64,000 nucleotides of DNA from Spongiibacter pelagi (GCF_014705705.1 NZ_JACXLD010000003.1:186001-250000), one strand, 5' to 3'. Positions 52,924 to 63,807 are shown, counted from the first letter of the stretch. Made by a program: numbers and translations. The notes: generated from the sequence alone by a model not told the origin.

Positions 52924-53229
52924 CTATTTGGGGCGTTTAGCAGCTGCGGCTTCCAGCTCCAATTCTTTTTTGTTCATGGTGATAACGCGTTCACCAATGC
53001 CTTTTACATTGCTGAGATCCTCGGCGTTTTCAAAGGGCCCATTCTGCTCGCGGTATTCGACAATGGCTTGAGCGCGTTGAGGGCCAACGCCGCGCAGTGT
53101 TTCTAATTCTTCCGCTGAGGCGGTATTGATATCCAGCGTGAAGCCAGTAGACGACAGCGCGCTTAGCGCCAGCCCAAGGCAACTGGTGCGAAAGAGTTGT
53201 TTTAGGGTGTGAGTGTGCTGTGGCTGCAT
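52924..53229 (-). CDS. ComEA-like secreted helix-hairpin-helix DNA-binding protein
   Basis: 101 residues from ATG 53229 (with 'AAGGAT' upstream). Signal peptide-like N-terminus ('LFRTSCLGLALSALSSTGF'), then the double helix-hairpin-helix 'LDINTASAEELETLRGVGP', 'RAQAIVEYREQNGPF', 'DLSNVKGIGERVI'. Such proteins bind DNA without sequence preference in the periplasm; several gammaproteobacteria encode a solitary copy. The tail 'KKELELEAAAAKRPK' is Lys/Ala-rich. No other competence genes are near. Confidence 0.88.
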   Translation of the reverse strand: MQPQHTHTLKQLFRTSCLGLALSALSSTGFTLDINTASAEELETLRGVGPQRAQAIVEYREQNGPFENAEDLSNVKGIGERVITMNKKELELEAAAAKRPK

Positions 53230-53332
53230 CGCAAAATCCTTTTGCTGGTTTGGAGAAAACAGGCGGTTCCATTGCCTGCTGTCTTCAAGATAGGACAGGA
53301 TTTTAAACTTGCCAAGTTTTGCCGCGTGAGAA

Positions 53333-53359
53333 ATAAAAAAGGCAGCCAAATGGCTGCCT
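53333..53359 (-). terminator. Rho-independent terminator of the polyamine transporter operon
   Basis: AGGCAGCCA and TGGCTGCCT (53340-53359) with a minus-strand T-run (complement of A53335-A53340). Confidence 0.9.
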
Positions 53360-53378
53360 TGGAAAAGCGATATCGCGT

Positions 53379-54452
53379 TTAGCGAACTTTGATCTCGGTC
53401 CACAAGCGGCCTTGGAAGCGGCGCTGTTTAGCGGTGCGAGCGGCCAGGGTGTCTAACTTGGCTTGCAATTCGGCATCCGGAAAGATGGCGCTGATGGATT
53501 TAATTTCCGGCAGAATATATTCAGTCGCGGCGGCATTGGGGTTGCCGGTGCCAATGACATTGGTCAGTTCGGCGGCGTTCTTTGGTTCCATCATAAAGTT
53601 GATGAATTGCAGCGCCAGCTCAGGATTGCGGGCTTTCTTTGGGATAACCATATTGTCCAGCGCCAGTACCGCGCCTTGTTTTGGCAGGGCGAAGTTCACA
53701 CTGAAGGCGCGGCCTGCATCCATCGCATCGGCTCGGGCTTGAAACATATCGCTGGAATAGCCGTGGGCCACCCAGATATTGCCAACGGTGAGTTCCTTGA
53801 TATAGCTGGAGGAGTTAAACGCTGCCCAGTAAGGTTTGGCTTTGATAATAACTTGCTGCGCTTCTTTCAGATGCTTTTCGTCGGTGTCGTTAATGCTGTA
53901 GCCGAGGTAAAGCATGGCGGCGGCCAGCAATTCTTCGGAGTCATCCATTACTGTCACTTTGCCTTTGATTTTGCTCAGCACGGCAGGGTCAAAAATCAAT
54001 GCCCAGTCATCGGCTTTCAGGCCCAACTCGTTCAACTTGGTTTCGTTGTAGCCCAGCAGGGTTGTGGTGAAAGCGTAAGGCAGGGAGTAGATATTGTCTG
54101 GATCATAGGCCTTGTTCAAAAAGCCGCTAGCCATATTGCCGATATTGCTCAGCTTGCTTTTGTCCAGCGGCATCAAAAAGCCCTGCTTAATCAGTGCTTC
54201 AACCGCGTTTTGGGTGGGGATGACCACATCGTAATCACCGCCGCCGGCCAGCAGTTTGGCCATCATTTCTTCCGTTGAAGAATAATAATCCTGCACCAGT
54301 TTGCACTGACAGGCCGCTTCAAAACCGGCAACGGTGTCGTCGGCAATATAGTCATTCCAGTTGAACAGGTGCAGCACTTTTTCCGCTGCGGCCAATTGTG
54401 GTGCCAGAAATTGGCACAGGGTTAACGCGAAACAGCAAACGAACTTTTTCAC
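53379..54452 (-). CDS. potF: Polyamine ABC transporter substrate-binding protein
   Basis: 357 residues from GTG 54452, chosen because it gives a normal signal peptide ('KKFVCCFALTLCQFLAPQLAAA') and has 'GAGGAT' ahead. Mature start 'LHLFNWNDYIADDTVAGFE' is the PotD/PotF/SpuD signature; 'YDVVIPTQNAVEALI' and 'WVAHGYSSDMFQA' line the polyamine pocket. Putrescine (PotF/SpuD) against spermidine (SpuE/PotD) cannot be decided here. Last gene of the operon with both permeases and the ATPase. Confidence 0.92.
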   Translation of the reverse strand: MKKFVCCFALTLCQFLAPQLAAAEKVLHLFNWNDYIADDTVAGFEAACQCKLVQDYYSSTEEMMAKLLAGGGDYDVVIPTQNAVEALIKQGFLMPLDKSKLSNIGNMASGFLNKAYDPDNIYSLPYAFTTTLLGYNETKLNELGLKADDWALIFDPAVLSKIKGKVTVMDDSEELLAAAMLYLGYSINDTDEKHLKEAQQVIIKAKPYWAAFNSSSYIKELTVGNIWVAHGYSSDMFQARADAMDAGRAFSVNFALPKQGAVLALDNMVIPKKARNPELALQFINFMMEPKNAAELTNVIGTGNPNAAATEYILPEIKSISAIFPDAELQAKLDTLAARTAKQRRFQGRLWTEIKVR

Positions 54453-54480
54453 GGTGAATATCCTCAAAAGTGGCCGGGGC

Positions 54481-55290
54481 CTAGTTTCTCAGTGCTTGTG
54501 GTGAGATTCGCGAAATTGCCAGAATCAGCACCAGGGTGAGTAGCATCAACAAAGTTGATACCGCATTTACCTCTGGCGTAACGGCGATCTTAACCATGGA
54601 GTAGATTTCCAATGGCAAGGTTGAGCTACCGACACCAGCGGTGAAAAAGGTGATAACAAAGTCATCAATAGAGAGGGTAAAGGCCATTAAGCCACCGGCA
54701 ATTATGCCGGGCAGAAGTAGTGGTAGGGTAATGAGGCGAAAGCTCTGCCAAGGGCTGGCACCTAAATCGCGGGCGGCCTCAATTAAGCTGTCGTCCATGC
54801 CGGCCATACGGGCTTGCACGGCGAGCGCAACAAAGCCAATACAAAAGCTGACATGGGCCAGAATAATAGAAACGGTGCCCAGCGTGACATTCAGCAGCAT
54901 AAACATCAGCAATAAGCTAACACCGATCAGAATATCTGGCATGGCGACCGGGCCAAGTACCAGCGCCGACAGCCATTTCTGACGAAAACGATGAATGGCC
55001 ATGCCGGCCAAGGTGCCGAGCACCGAGGCCATAAGGGCGCTGATGCAGGCGATTAAAACCGAGTTGCCCGCTGCTTGCAGCATGTCGCGGTTATTAAATA
55101 ATTTGTGGTACCAGTCGAGGGTAAAGCCGACCCATTCGGCATTGAGGCGTGAGTCGTTAAAGGAAAAAATCACCACCACGGCCAGCGGTAGGTAGAGAAA
55201 TAAATACACCAAAACCGCAGCGGCGATGACGCCTTTATTGCCACGACTCGCGGAAAATTTGCTCAGTATCAGGCTTTTTTCAGACTTCAT
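54481..55290 (-). CDS. potI: Polyamine ABC transporter permease
   Basis: 269 residues with about six membrane helices; 'EAARDLGASPWQSFRLITLPLLLPGI' is the EAA loop that docks the ATPase. PotC/PotI type, with the 'FSFNDSRLNAEWVGFTLDWY' periplasmic segment. Starts by a four-base overlap with the other permease gene, an ATGA-type coupling. Confidence 0.92.
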   Translation of the reverse strand: MKSEKSLILSKFSASRGNKGVIAAAVLVYLFLYLPLAVVVIFSFNDSRLNAEWVGFTLDWYHKLFNNRDMLQAAGNSVLIACISALMASVLGTLAGMAIHRFRQKWLSALVLGPVAMPDILIGVSLLLMFMLLNVTLGTVSIILAHVSFCIGFVALAVQARMAGMDDSLIEAARDLGASPWQSFRLITLPLLLPGIIAGGLMAFTLSIDDFVITFFTAGVGSSTLPLEIYSMVKIAVTPEVNAVSTLLMLLTLVLILAISRISPQALRN

Positions 55291-56192
55291 GCTTTGCCCT
55301 CACTGCCGCGTGCCCGGCCAAAGTGCGCAGCCAAGCCAATCAATAACAGGGTAAAGCCGGTTAGTACTAACGACAGTACACTACCGAAGGGCCAATCGCG
55401 GGATTCGACAAACTGCTGCTTGATGACATTGCCGATCATAATGCCGTCGGTGCCGCCGAGTAGATCGGGAATGGCAAAGATGCCCAGCGAGGGAATAAAC
55501 ACCAGTACCGCGCCGGCAAAAAGGCCGGGTAAAGCCTGCGGCCAAGTGATGAGCCAAAAGCGTTGGCTGCGGCTGGCACCTAAATCTTGCGCCGCGTCCA
55601 GCAGGCGCGGGTCGTGTTTTTCCAAATTCGCGTACAGCGGCAGAATCATAAATGGCAGGTGCACATATACCAGGCAGGTGATAACGGCGACATTGCTAAA
55701 CATCAGTGAAATCGGAGCGAGATCGAACAGCGCGCGCAGTTCGTTAATCGCAATCGTCATTGCGCCCTGCGGGCTGAAAATAATCATCCAAGCGTAAATT
55801 CGCACCAGAAAATTACTCCAGAACGGCAGAATCACCAGTAGCAATAACAGTTCCCGGCGGCCTTTGCGGGCGCGGGCAATGGTGAGCGCAACCGGGTAGG
55901 CCATGAGCGCGCAAATCGCCGTGGTGAGCAGGGCGATAAATAGCGATTTAATCAGCAGGCCGAGATAAATATCGCTCTCGAACAGGCGCAGCCAGTTTTC
56001 TAAGGTGAGGTCAAAGCTAAGGCTGCCTTCCTCTAGGTAATACCACGGTGCCAAACCGCCGTATTCGCCGGGGTAGCGAAACGAGGCGAACAGCATCATC
56101 AGGCTGGGCAGGGCAAACAGCAGGAATAGATAAGCGGCGGGGGGCAGACTCAATAGGGTCTTGGCCGACAGTTTGGGCAGCGCGCGACTCAC
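55287..56192 (-). CDS. potH: Polyamine ABC transporter permease
   Basis: 301 residues, six or seven membrane helices; EAA loop 'DAAQDLGASRSQRFWLITWP'. PotB/PotH type; the long first periplasmic loop contains 'EYGGLAPWYYLEEGSLSFDL'. It follows the ATPase by two bases and overlaps potI by four, so the four genes are one operon. Confidence 0.92.
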   Translation of the reverse strand: MSRALPKLSAKTLLSLPPAAYLFLLFALPSLMMLFASFRYPGEYGGLAPWYYLEEGSLSFDLTLENWLRLFESDIYLGLLIKSLFIALLTTAICALMAYPVALTIARARKGRRELLLLLVILPFWSNFLVRIYAWMIIFSPQGAMTIAINELRALFDLAPISLMFSNVAVITCLVYVHLPFMILPLYANLEKHDPRLLDAAQDLGASRSQRFWLITWPQALPGLFAGAVLVFIPSLGIFAIPDLLGGTDGIMIGNVIKQQFVESRDWPFGSVLSLVLTGFTLLLIGLAAHFGRARGSEGKA

Positions 56193-56194
56193 GC

Positions 56195-57271
56195 TTAATT
56201 CACCAAATGTCCGGCGTCGTGGCGCCAGGCAATCTGAACTGCATCGCCCTTTTCAAACAGGCGGGTACGGCCTGGTGCGCTATTAGCTAGCAGTGCCTCT
56301 ACTTGCAGGCCGTTGCCCAGCTCAACGATATATACGGTGACATCGCCAAGATAGAGCATATCGTGCACGGTGCCGCTGAACAGGCATTCGTCGGGGCTGG
56401 CATCCAAGCGGCTGGCAAGGCGGATTTTTTCCGGGCGTAAACTCAGCGCGCAATCTTGGCCAGAGCTAAAAGCTTCGTTGTTGTTTTGTACTGGAATACT
56501 ATCCAAACCGGGAATGGCGAAACGCCAGCCGGATTCCCAGCCTTCAAGGCGGCCTTCAATCAAATTGCACTGGCCGATAAAGTCCGCCACAAAACGATTT
56601 TTGGGATAGCTGTAAATCACCGAGGGTTCGTCGATCTGGCTGATATTGCCCTGATTCATTACCGCAATGCGGTGCGACAGCGCCAGCGCTTCGCCTTGGT
56701 CGTGGGTGACATAAATAAAGGTAATACCGACTTCCTGTTGCAGGTTAATTAGCTCAATCTGCATTTGCTCGCGCAGCTTGGCATCCAGCGCGGAGAGCGG
56801 TTCGTCTAATAACAGCAGACGCGGGCGATTTACCAGTGCGCGGGCAATGGCAATGCGCTGTTTTTGGCCGCCGGAAAGGGCGTCGGGGTAGTGATTGGCC
56901 TTATCGGGTAGGCGTACATCTTCCAATACTTCTGCTACGCGGCGGCTGATCTCGGTTTTATCCAGTTTGGCCATGCGCAGTGGAAAGGCGATATTTTCCG
57001 CTACGGTCATATGCGGAAATAAGGCATAGCTCTGGAATACCGTGTGGATCGGGCGTTTTTCTGGCGCGATATCGGTGAGTGGGCGGCCATCCAAAAGGAT
57101 TTTGCCGCTGTCGATTTGCTCGAATCCGGCAATGCAGCGAAGCAAGGTGGTTTTGCCGCAACCAGAGGGGCCGAGCAGGGTGAAAAACTCACCGCTCTCG
57201 ATTTTTAGGTTGACTTGATCCAGCGCGCGAAAGTCGCCAAAGCTGCGGGAAACATCGATGATTTCTAACAC
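56195..57271 (-). CDS. potA: Polyamine ABC transporter ATPase
   Basis: 358 residues from GTG 57271; no ATG lies nearby and a TTG 22 codons upstream has no ribosome binding site, so this start is a judgment. Walker A 'LGPSGCGKTTLLR', signature 'LSGGQKQRIAIARAL', Walker B 'LLLLDEPLSALD', H-loop 'IYVTHDQGEAL'. The C-terminal TOBE domain follows ('SLRPEKIRLAS'). First gene of the operon. PotA/PotG/SpuF type. Confidence 0.9.
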   Translation of the reverse strand: MLEIIDVSRSFGDFRALDQVNLKIESGEFFTLLGPSGCGKTTLLRCIAGFEQIDSGKILLDGRPLTDIAPEKRPIHTVFQSYALFPHMTVAENIAFPLRMAKLDKTEISRRVAEVLEDVRLPDKANHYPDALSGGQKQRIAIARALVNRPRLLLLDEPLSALDAKLREQMQIELINLQQEVGITFIYVTHDQGEALALSHRIAVMNQGNISQIDEPSVIYSYPKNRFVADFIGQCNLIEGRLEGWESGWRFAIPGLDSIPVQNNNEAFSSGQDCALSLRPEKIRLASRLDASPDECLFSGTVHDMLYLGDVTVYIVELGNGLQVEALLANSAPGRTRLFEKGDAVQIAWRHDAGHLVN

Positions 57272-57608
57272 CAGGGAGGCGCTTCCGGTATGAGTGTGAA
57301 AAATCGCAATTTTTGGGCAGAGTGGGCGGTGCGTCAATCCCTGAATGCGAATTTTTTCAGGCTATTTTTTGTTATTTTTGCGCCCTTTTTGGAGAGAAAT
57401 TTAGGGCACTGAAATGGGGCGTGAGGCCCCGACCTGACTCGATCTGCTGTTTTATCGGCACAAAGGGCTGGGGGCGGCGGCTGGGCGTGGCGTCTACTGC
57501 TAAACATCGGTAGAATGAGCGGCTTTTATTTTTGCCGTACCCGCGCATCTTATTTTTGTACCGCCCCGGCGCGCGGAATCAGGGCTCACAAGTCGATCGG
57601 AGTCGTCA
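57272..57608. other. Intergenic region between potA and argG
   Basis: 337 bases between divergent genes. It contains AT-rich stretches near 57353-57385 and a -10-like TAGAAT at 57511-57516. I see no gene here; a short open frame at 57313-57513 has no start signal or family features. It should contain the promoters of the polyamine operon and argG; an ArgR site was not recognisable by eye. Confidence 0.5.
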
Positions 57609-58829
<1,221 letters not shown>

Positions 58830-58835
58830 GCCAAC

Positions 58836-58866
58836 AAGGGGGAGTAAATAAATCCCCCTTTATTTT
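58836..58866 (+). terminator. Rho-independent terminator of argG
   Basis: AAGGGGGA (58836-58843) and TCCCCCTT (58853-58860) followed by TATTTT. Confidence 0.88.
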
Positions 58867-58945
58867 CTGTAAATAAGTTCGGTTTAAATAACGACGATAA
58901 CCATCGCGGTGCTTTCCGACATCGCCCCAACAATTGGATTTATGC

Positions 58946-61924
58946 ATGAAGGCTTTGCTGTCTGTTGCGTCTCGTGGCGTGACCTCCTTCCAAAAAAACA
59001 CTGGCAAGATTGGTCTGGCCTTGGGCATGGCTGCGGGGCTGGCAGCGTGTAGCGGCAGTAATAGCGGTAGCGGGTATTCTCTGCCCAGCGTAGAGTTCAG
59101 CACTAAGCAATTCTTTCTTGAGGATGTGCTGCTGACGGATAATGCCTTGGCCACCGTTGCGGTGGGTGGCACCAATCTGAGCTTTACCCAAAACCCCGGT
59201 AGCGGCGCCTTCCGTTCTACTAAAGAAGACAGCAATCTTTTCTACACCATTAGCGATCGCGGCCCCAGCTTTCCCTGTGATGAAACTTCGGCGCGTATCG
59301 GCCAAAGTAATTTCTGCGGTGGTGGCAATACTGGCCGAGTATTTCCGCTAGGTGAGGGCTATACCCCCAGCATTACTGCGTGGAAATTAACCGGCATCAG
59401 CACCAAGCTGAGCCTAGAGAAGCTTTACAGCCTTGAGCTGCGAGATGATTTTGGGGGCGCCTTAAGCGGTATTCCCAATGAGCGCACTACTGCCAGCACC
59501 GAAACCGCCTACGATAAAGATGGTGCAGTGATTCAGCCTGACCCCAACGGCGTTGATCCCGAAGCCTTGGTGAAACTCTCCAATGGGCGCTTCTGGGTGG
59601 CTGAACAATACGGCCCCAGCCTGTTATTGGTAGAGGAAGATGGCACGGTTTCTCGCCGCGAACTTCCTGCGGGCGCCGATGTAGACTACGCCAGCTCTAC
59701 AGTCACAGTGAACGATAGTGTTTTGCCCAAGTCTTTGCGGCGCCGTGATTTAGACGGCGGTATTGCCGCCTTGGCACTCAGCCCCAATGAAGATTTTCTC
59801 TACTATGTCACCAAGTCGCCGCTGGATTCGCCTAATGCCAATTCACGGGTGATTCGCATTGCTAAACTGGCGCTTGATAGCGATGGCAATATCACCAGCT
59901 TGGAAGGCGAATACCTGTACCGCCTTGATACTCCAGATCAATACGGTGTGGTGAGCAAGGCGGGAAGCACAACAGAGCAAGGCGATCTTGAAAGCGGTCA
60001 GCCGATTTCGCAATCTGAAATCACCGTAAATGAAGCGGTGGCGTTGGATGAAGACCTACTGGTTATCGTTGAGCAGGGCCGCAAGGTCAGCAAGTATTAC
60101 CGGGTGAATCTGGCCACGGCGACCAGCATTACCGACACAGTGTGGGAAACTGCGACCGGCTCAGCGTCAGCAGAAAACCAATATTTGATTGAAGACGTGC
60201 CCTTTGTAACTAAGCAATTGGGTATTGATACGTTGAGCTACGTGGCGCCAAGAGATCCCGACCTGCCCAGTACGGCAAGCCCCAATACGATTAATCTTCT
60301 CGAAGAAAATATCGAAGGCTTCGCCATGCTTAACTCCAATTTTGCCTTGCTGAGCAATGACAATAACTGGGGCTTGGATGGCGTAAAAGGCCGCTTGGCG
60401 GTGATGCCGCTGGGGGCTTTTGTGGTGTCTAGCACGCTGCCTTATCGTCCGCAGTTGAGCTATACCGGCTCTGGTGATCTGGATCTATCTGGTTTTAGCC
60501 CCAAGGCTGTCGCGGCGGACTCCACCAATTCCCAGCTTTTTGTGATCGACGGTCAAAGCTCAGAAGTTAAGATTTTTGATCTCACTGATCCGCTGAGTCC
60601 TGTGGTGAGCACTGGCAGCTTGGATATTGCTGCTGCCGCAACCGCGTCTGGCATTACCGCAGGTGCAGCACAAGCTGTGGCCGTGGGCAGTGGCTATGTG
60701 GCTGTCGCCTTTGATGCCAGCAACCCTCAAACCAACGGTATGGTGGCGGTGTATCGCGCTGATACCTTGGCGTTTGAAAATAGCTTTGAGATTGGCGCGG
60801 CCCCTCGCGCAATGGCCTTTGGCCTGCTCGGTGGTCAGCTGGTTATTGCCAATAGCGGTGAGCCCAGCGATGACTACAGCACCGATCCACTAGGTTCGAT
60901 CACCATTGTGGATTACAGCAGCGGCTTGGATGTGGCCACGGCGACTACCCTGAATTTTGAAGACTTCAATACTGGTGGCAGCCGCGCGGCTGAGTTGGAT
61001 GCTGAGGTGCGCGTATTCGGCGATGGCTCCGGCAATACCGAAGTGGCAGAAGATCTGCAGCCAGAAGCGGTGTCGCTGGCCTTGGATGGTGTTACTGCCT
61101 TTATCAGTATGCCAATTAATAATGCGGTAGCGGTTATTGATTTGGCTAACTTGGAAATCGACACGATCTTAGCGCTCGGTGGCAAAGACTTTGGCCAAGA
61201 GGGCTATGAGCTGGATGTTGAAAACAACGGCACTGCCAGTCTCGATAGTTGGCCGGGCGTTGTAGGTATGTTCCAGCCCGGTGATGTTGGCGCCTACCAG
61301 TATCAAAGCAAAAACTATTTCGTGACCGCGAATACCGGTAAAGCGCGTGAAAATAGCGCGTTTACCGAAGTGACCAAAGCTGAAAACCTATCTGTTGATC
61401 CAAACAACGATAGTGCTGGAGCGGCGGCCAGCGGCGGCGAGTTAGCTAATCTGACGGTGAGTGATCAAACCGGTGATGGTGGTGACGGCACCTTTGAAGA
61501 AATTACCGCCTTTGGTGGCCGTTCCTTTGCGATTTGGGATGCAGAAGGCAGCCTGATTTACGACAGCGGCAGCGATATGGCGCGCACCACATTGGCGTTG
61601 TTAGGTGAGGCTGGGTTTAACGATGGCGATAGCGTAAGTGAAGATCGTGGCGCACAGCCAAACTCGATCAGCCTAGTTGCTAGCCTGAATCGTATTTATG
61701 CCTTTATCACTCTGGAAACCACTGGCGGCGTTATCATTTACGATATTACCTCGCCTTATGGTGTGCAGTTTGTGCAGTACGTGAATAACCGTGATTTTGC
61801 GGGGGCGGGCGATTTGTCTCCACAGGGTGTGAGCGCCTTCTTCCAATCGTCTATTGGTTATTTGGCGGTGCCTAACGCGCAGAGCAACAATGTGCGTATC
61901 TTTCAAGTGGAAGCCAGCAAATAA
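58946..61924 (+). CDS. Large lipoprotein: phytase-esterase-like domain plus choice-of-anchor I beta-propeller
   Basis: 992 residues from ATG 58946 (TTG 12 bases earlier less likely). Lipoprotein signal with lipobox 'GLAAC' (Cys35), then Gly/Ser linker. The N-terminal half resembles the 'esterase-like activity of phytase' domain ('YTISDRGPSFPCDE', 'DPEALVKLSNGRFWVAEQYG'); the C-terminal half resembles the choice-of-anchor I / alkaline phosphatase-like beta-propeller ('AVAVIDLANLEIDTILALGG', 'DVGAYQYQSKNYFVTANTG'). The two domains are usually found separately or fused in large secreted proteins linked to phosphate acquisition; substrate unknown. Flanked by argG and the RegBA genes, without operon partner. 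Anchored in the outer membrane or at the cell surface (Ser at +2). Confidence 0.85.
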   Translation: MKALLSVASRGVTSFQKNTGKIGLALGMAAGLAACSGSNSGSGYSLPSVEFSTKQFFLEDVLLTDNALATVAVGGTNLSFTQNPGSGAFRSTKEDSNLFYTISDRGPSFPCDETSARIGQSNFCGGGNTGRVFPLGEGYTPSITAWKLTGISTKLSLEKLYSLELRDDFGGALSGIPNERTTASTETAYDKDGAVIQPDPNGVDPEALVKLSNGRFWVAEQYGPSLLLVEEDGTVSRRELPAGADVDYASSTVTVNDSVLPKSLRRRDLDGGIAALALSPNEDFLYYVTKSPLDSPNANSRVIRIAKLALDSDGNITSLEGEYLYRLDTPDQYGVVSKAGSTTEQGDLESGQPISQSEITVNEAVALDEDLLVIVEQGRKVSKYYRVNLATATSITDTVWETATGSASAENQYLIEDVPFVTKQLGIDTLSYVAPRDPDLPSTASPNTINLLEENIEGFAMLNSNFALLSNDNNWGLDGVKGRLAVMPLGAFVVSSTLPYRPQLSYTGSGDLDLSGFSPKAVAADSTNSQLFVIDGQSSEVKIFDLTDPLSPVVSTGSLDIAAAATASGITAGAAQAVAVGSGYVAVAFDASNPQTNGMVAVYRADTLAFENSFEIGAAPRAMAFGLLGGQLVIANSGEPSDDYSTDPLGSITIVDYSSGLDVATATTLNFEDFNTGGSRAAELDAEVRVFGDGSGNTEVAEDLQPEAVSLALDGVTAFISMPINNAVAVIDLANLEIDTILALGGKDFGQEGYELDVENNGTASLDSWPGVVGMFQPGDVGAYQYQSKNYFVTANTGKARENSAFTEVTKAENLSVDPNNDSAGAAASGGELANLTVSDQTGDGGDGTFEEITAFGGRSFAIWDAEGSLIYDSGSDMARTTLALLGEAGFNDGDSVSEDRGAQPNSISLVASLNRIYAFITLETTGGVIIYDITSPYGVQFVQYVNNRDFAGAGDLSPQGVSAFFQSSIGYLAVPNAQSNNVRIFQVEASK

Positions 61925-61951
61925 GCTGCGCGCCATTTCTCTGCTTCAAAT

Positions 61952-61978
61952 AACGGCTGCTTCGGCGGCCGTTTTTAT
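61952..61978 (+). terminator. Rho-independent terminator of the lipoprotein gene
   Basis: AACGGC-T-GC, TTCG, GC-G-GCCGTT (61952-61973) followed by TTTATTT; one internal mismatch in the stem. Confidence 0.85.
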
Positions 61979-61988
61979 TTGCAAAAAA

Positions 61989-62531
61989 TTATTCTTTAAC
62001 GGGCCGTTTTTGCAGCTTTCTTTGCAGGGTTCGTCGGTGCATACCCAATTGGCGGGCGGTGGCAGATACATTGCCGTCATTGTCGTTTAAGGCGCGCTGA
62101 ATGTATTCCCAGGTCAGGCGATCCAGCGAGGGTGATGCAATCGCTTGCTCATCTGAACGCACTTCTGTAGCTGCTTTGTCTTTGCTTTCAAGGGCTTCAA
62201 GAATGGCCTTGGTGCCGGCAGGCTTTTGCAGATAATTATCTGCGCCAAGTTTGATCGCATCCACCGCAGTTGCAATGCTGGCATAACCGGTCAGCATCAA
62301 AATACTGGCCTTGGGAAATTGCTCTCGCAGCGCGGGAATCAATCGCAGGCCGGTTTCACTACCCATTTTTAAATCGATAACCGCTTTGTCGATATGCAAA
62401 GAATGGATTTTAGCGAGAGCGGCTTCCACGCCCGAAAAATCCACCGTGGCAAACCCGCGCCGCTCCAAGGAACGCGACAATGTTTGCCGAAAAATGTCAT
62501 CGTCATCGACAATCAACACGGTTTCAGTCAT
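61989..62531 (-). CDS. RegA/PrrA/ActR-type redox response regulator
   Basis: 180 residues from ATG 62531 (family-typical 'VLIVDDDDIFRQTLSRSLE'). Receiver domain with Asp53 ('VIDLKMG') and Lys in 'NYLQKPAG', Pro-containing linker, and C-terminal Fis-type HTH 'NVSATARQLGMHRRTLQRKL' ending 'QKRPVKE'. It is the short RegA/RoxR group that regulates respiration and redox metabolism. The start overlaps the histidine kinase stop by eight bases, so the pair is one operon. Confidence 0.93.
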   Translation of the reverse strand: MTETVLIVDDDDIFRQTLSRSLERRGFATVDFSGVEAALAKIHSLHIDKAVIDLKMGSETGLRLIPALREQFPKASILMLTGYASIATAVDAIKLGADNYLQKPAGTKAILEALESKDKAATEVRSDEQAIASPSLDRLTWEYIQRALNDNDGNVSATARQLGMHRRTLQRKLQKRPVKE

Positions 62532-63807
62532 GGCTAGCGACGTCCGGCATTTTAGTGATGCGAGACAGCGGCAAACGCAGCTCCAGTTGGCTGCCGCCGC
62601 CATCGCGGGCCAGCCAGCGTAAATTGCCGCCAAAGCGCTCGGCGGTGCTGTTGCTCAAAAACAGGCCCAAGCCCATGCCCTTGCCCTTGGTACTGACAAA
62701 GGCGCGGCGCAGGTTGTCGAAGTTATCAGCAGGCATGCCGGGGCCGCGATCCAGAATAGTGATGACTAACTCCTGCTTGTTAATCTCAGTTCGTAATTCA
62801 ACATCGTTTGCGGAAACATCGGCGGCATTATTGAGCAGATTGAGCACCGCTTGTTGCAGAGTGCCGTCTAGCTCAAAGCTTAGCCCGGCAACTTCGTCAC
62901 TGATATTAAAAATAGGCGAACAGTCGGGGCGCAATACCTGCCAACTTTCTCGGAGTTGCGTAAAGAAGGTCGCGCCGTTTATCGCCTGAGTCTGAATACT
63001 GCTTAATTCTCTGGCGGTGCTTACCAGCTTATTCAAAATTTGTTTGCATTGGGCTGTCTGTAAATTTAAGGCGCGAATATCGTCGGCAAAATCGCTATCA
63101 GATAACTCTTCTTCCAAATCCTCGCCAATCACCTGAATGCTCGACAGCGGTGTACCCAGCTCATGGGCAGTGCCAGCCGCCAAGGTTGCTACCGCTAGTA
63201 ATTGATCGTTCTGTAGCTCCTGTTCGCGAATGCTTGCTAGCTCTTGTTCACGCCGGCGCAGGCGATGAGCCATAGTGGCCAAGAAATAGCTAATCAATGC
63301 GGCGCTCAAAACGAAGTTAAGCCACATACCCAGAATATGCGCCTGATTGCTGCCGTGATGATGCTCGGGGGCCAGTGACTGCAACGGCACATTGTAAAAC
63401 AACAGCAGGGTGTAGCTGAAAAGGCAGAGCGCGCTCATTAACCAAGCGTAGCGGCGGGGCAGCGCTACAGCTGCAAGGCACAGCGGCACCAAGAGATAAG
63501 ACACAAAGGGGTTGCTGGCACCACCCGAGAAATACAAGACTCCGGAAAAACCGAGCACATCAATCGCAAAATGGGCGAATAGCTCAATTTCACTGACCGG
63601 CCAAATTTGAGCGCTGCGCCACCAAGCTAGTAGCGCAAAGCCCATCAGCGCCAAAAACAGCAAATCCAATGTCACATAAGGCAGCATCCAAGCCAGTTTG
63701 ATTTCTGCGTAGTGGCGCGCCCCAAACAGCACGCAAAGCAGCACCACACGTATGGCGCTGAGCTGACGTAGATTTTGATTGTTAGGCAGGGGCGAGGTGG
63801 CTTTCAT
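62524..63807 (-). CDS. RegB/PrrB/RoxS-type redox sensor histidine kinase
   Basis: 427 residues from ATG 63807 (an in-frame ATG at 63846 is an alternative; neither has a good ribosome binding site). Six hydrophobic segments, then the RegB signature 'GGASNPF' (about 95-101), a quinone-sensing loop; H-box 'AAGTAHELGTPLSSI' with His215; N-box 'LLNNAADVSAND'; G-boxes 'DRGPGMPA' and 'GKGMGLGLFLSNS'. It should sense the quinone redox state and phosphorylate the regulator downstream. A TATAAT hexamer lies in the bases just before ATG 63807. Confidence 0.92.
   Translation of the reverse strand: MKATSPLPNNQNLRQLSAIRVVLLCVLFGARHYAEIKLAWMLPYVTLDLLFLALMGFALLAWWRSAQIWPVSEIELFAHFAIDVLGFSGVLYFSGGASNPFVSYLLVPLCLAAVALPRRYAWLMSALCLFSYTLLLFYNVPLQSLAPEHHHGSNQAHILGMWLNFVLSAALISYFLATMAHRLRRREQELASIREQELQNDQLLAVATLAAGTAHELGTPLSSIQVIGEDLEEELSDSDFADDIRALNLQTAQCKQILNKLVSTARELSSIQTQAINGATFFTQLRESWQVLRPDCSPIFNISDEVAGLSFELDGTLQQAVLNLLNNAADVSANDVELRTEINKQELVITILDRGPGMPADNFDNLRRAFVSTKGKGMGLGLFLSNSTAERFGGNLRWLARDGGGSQLELRLPLSRITKMPDVASHD

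Noticed and set aside
57313-57513. Possible 66-residue gene between potA and argG
   Set aside because: No ribosome binding site, no conserved motif, odd composition (rich in Cys, Trp, Arg) and position in a divergent promoter region.
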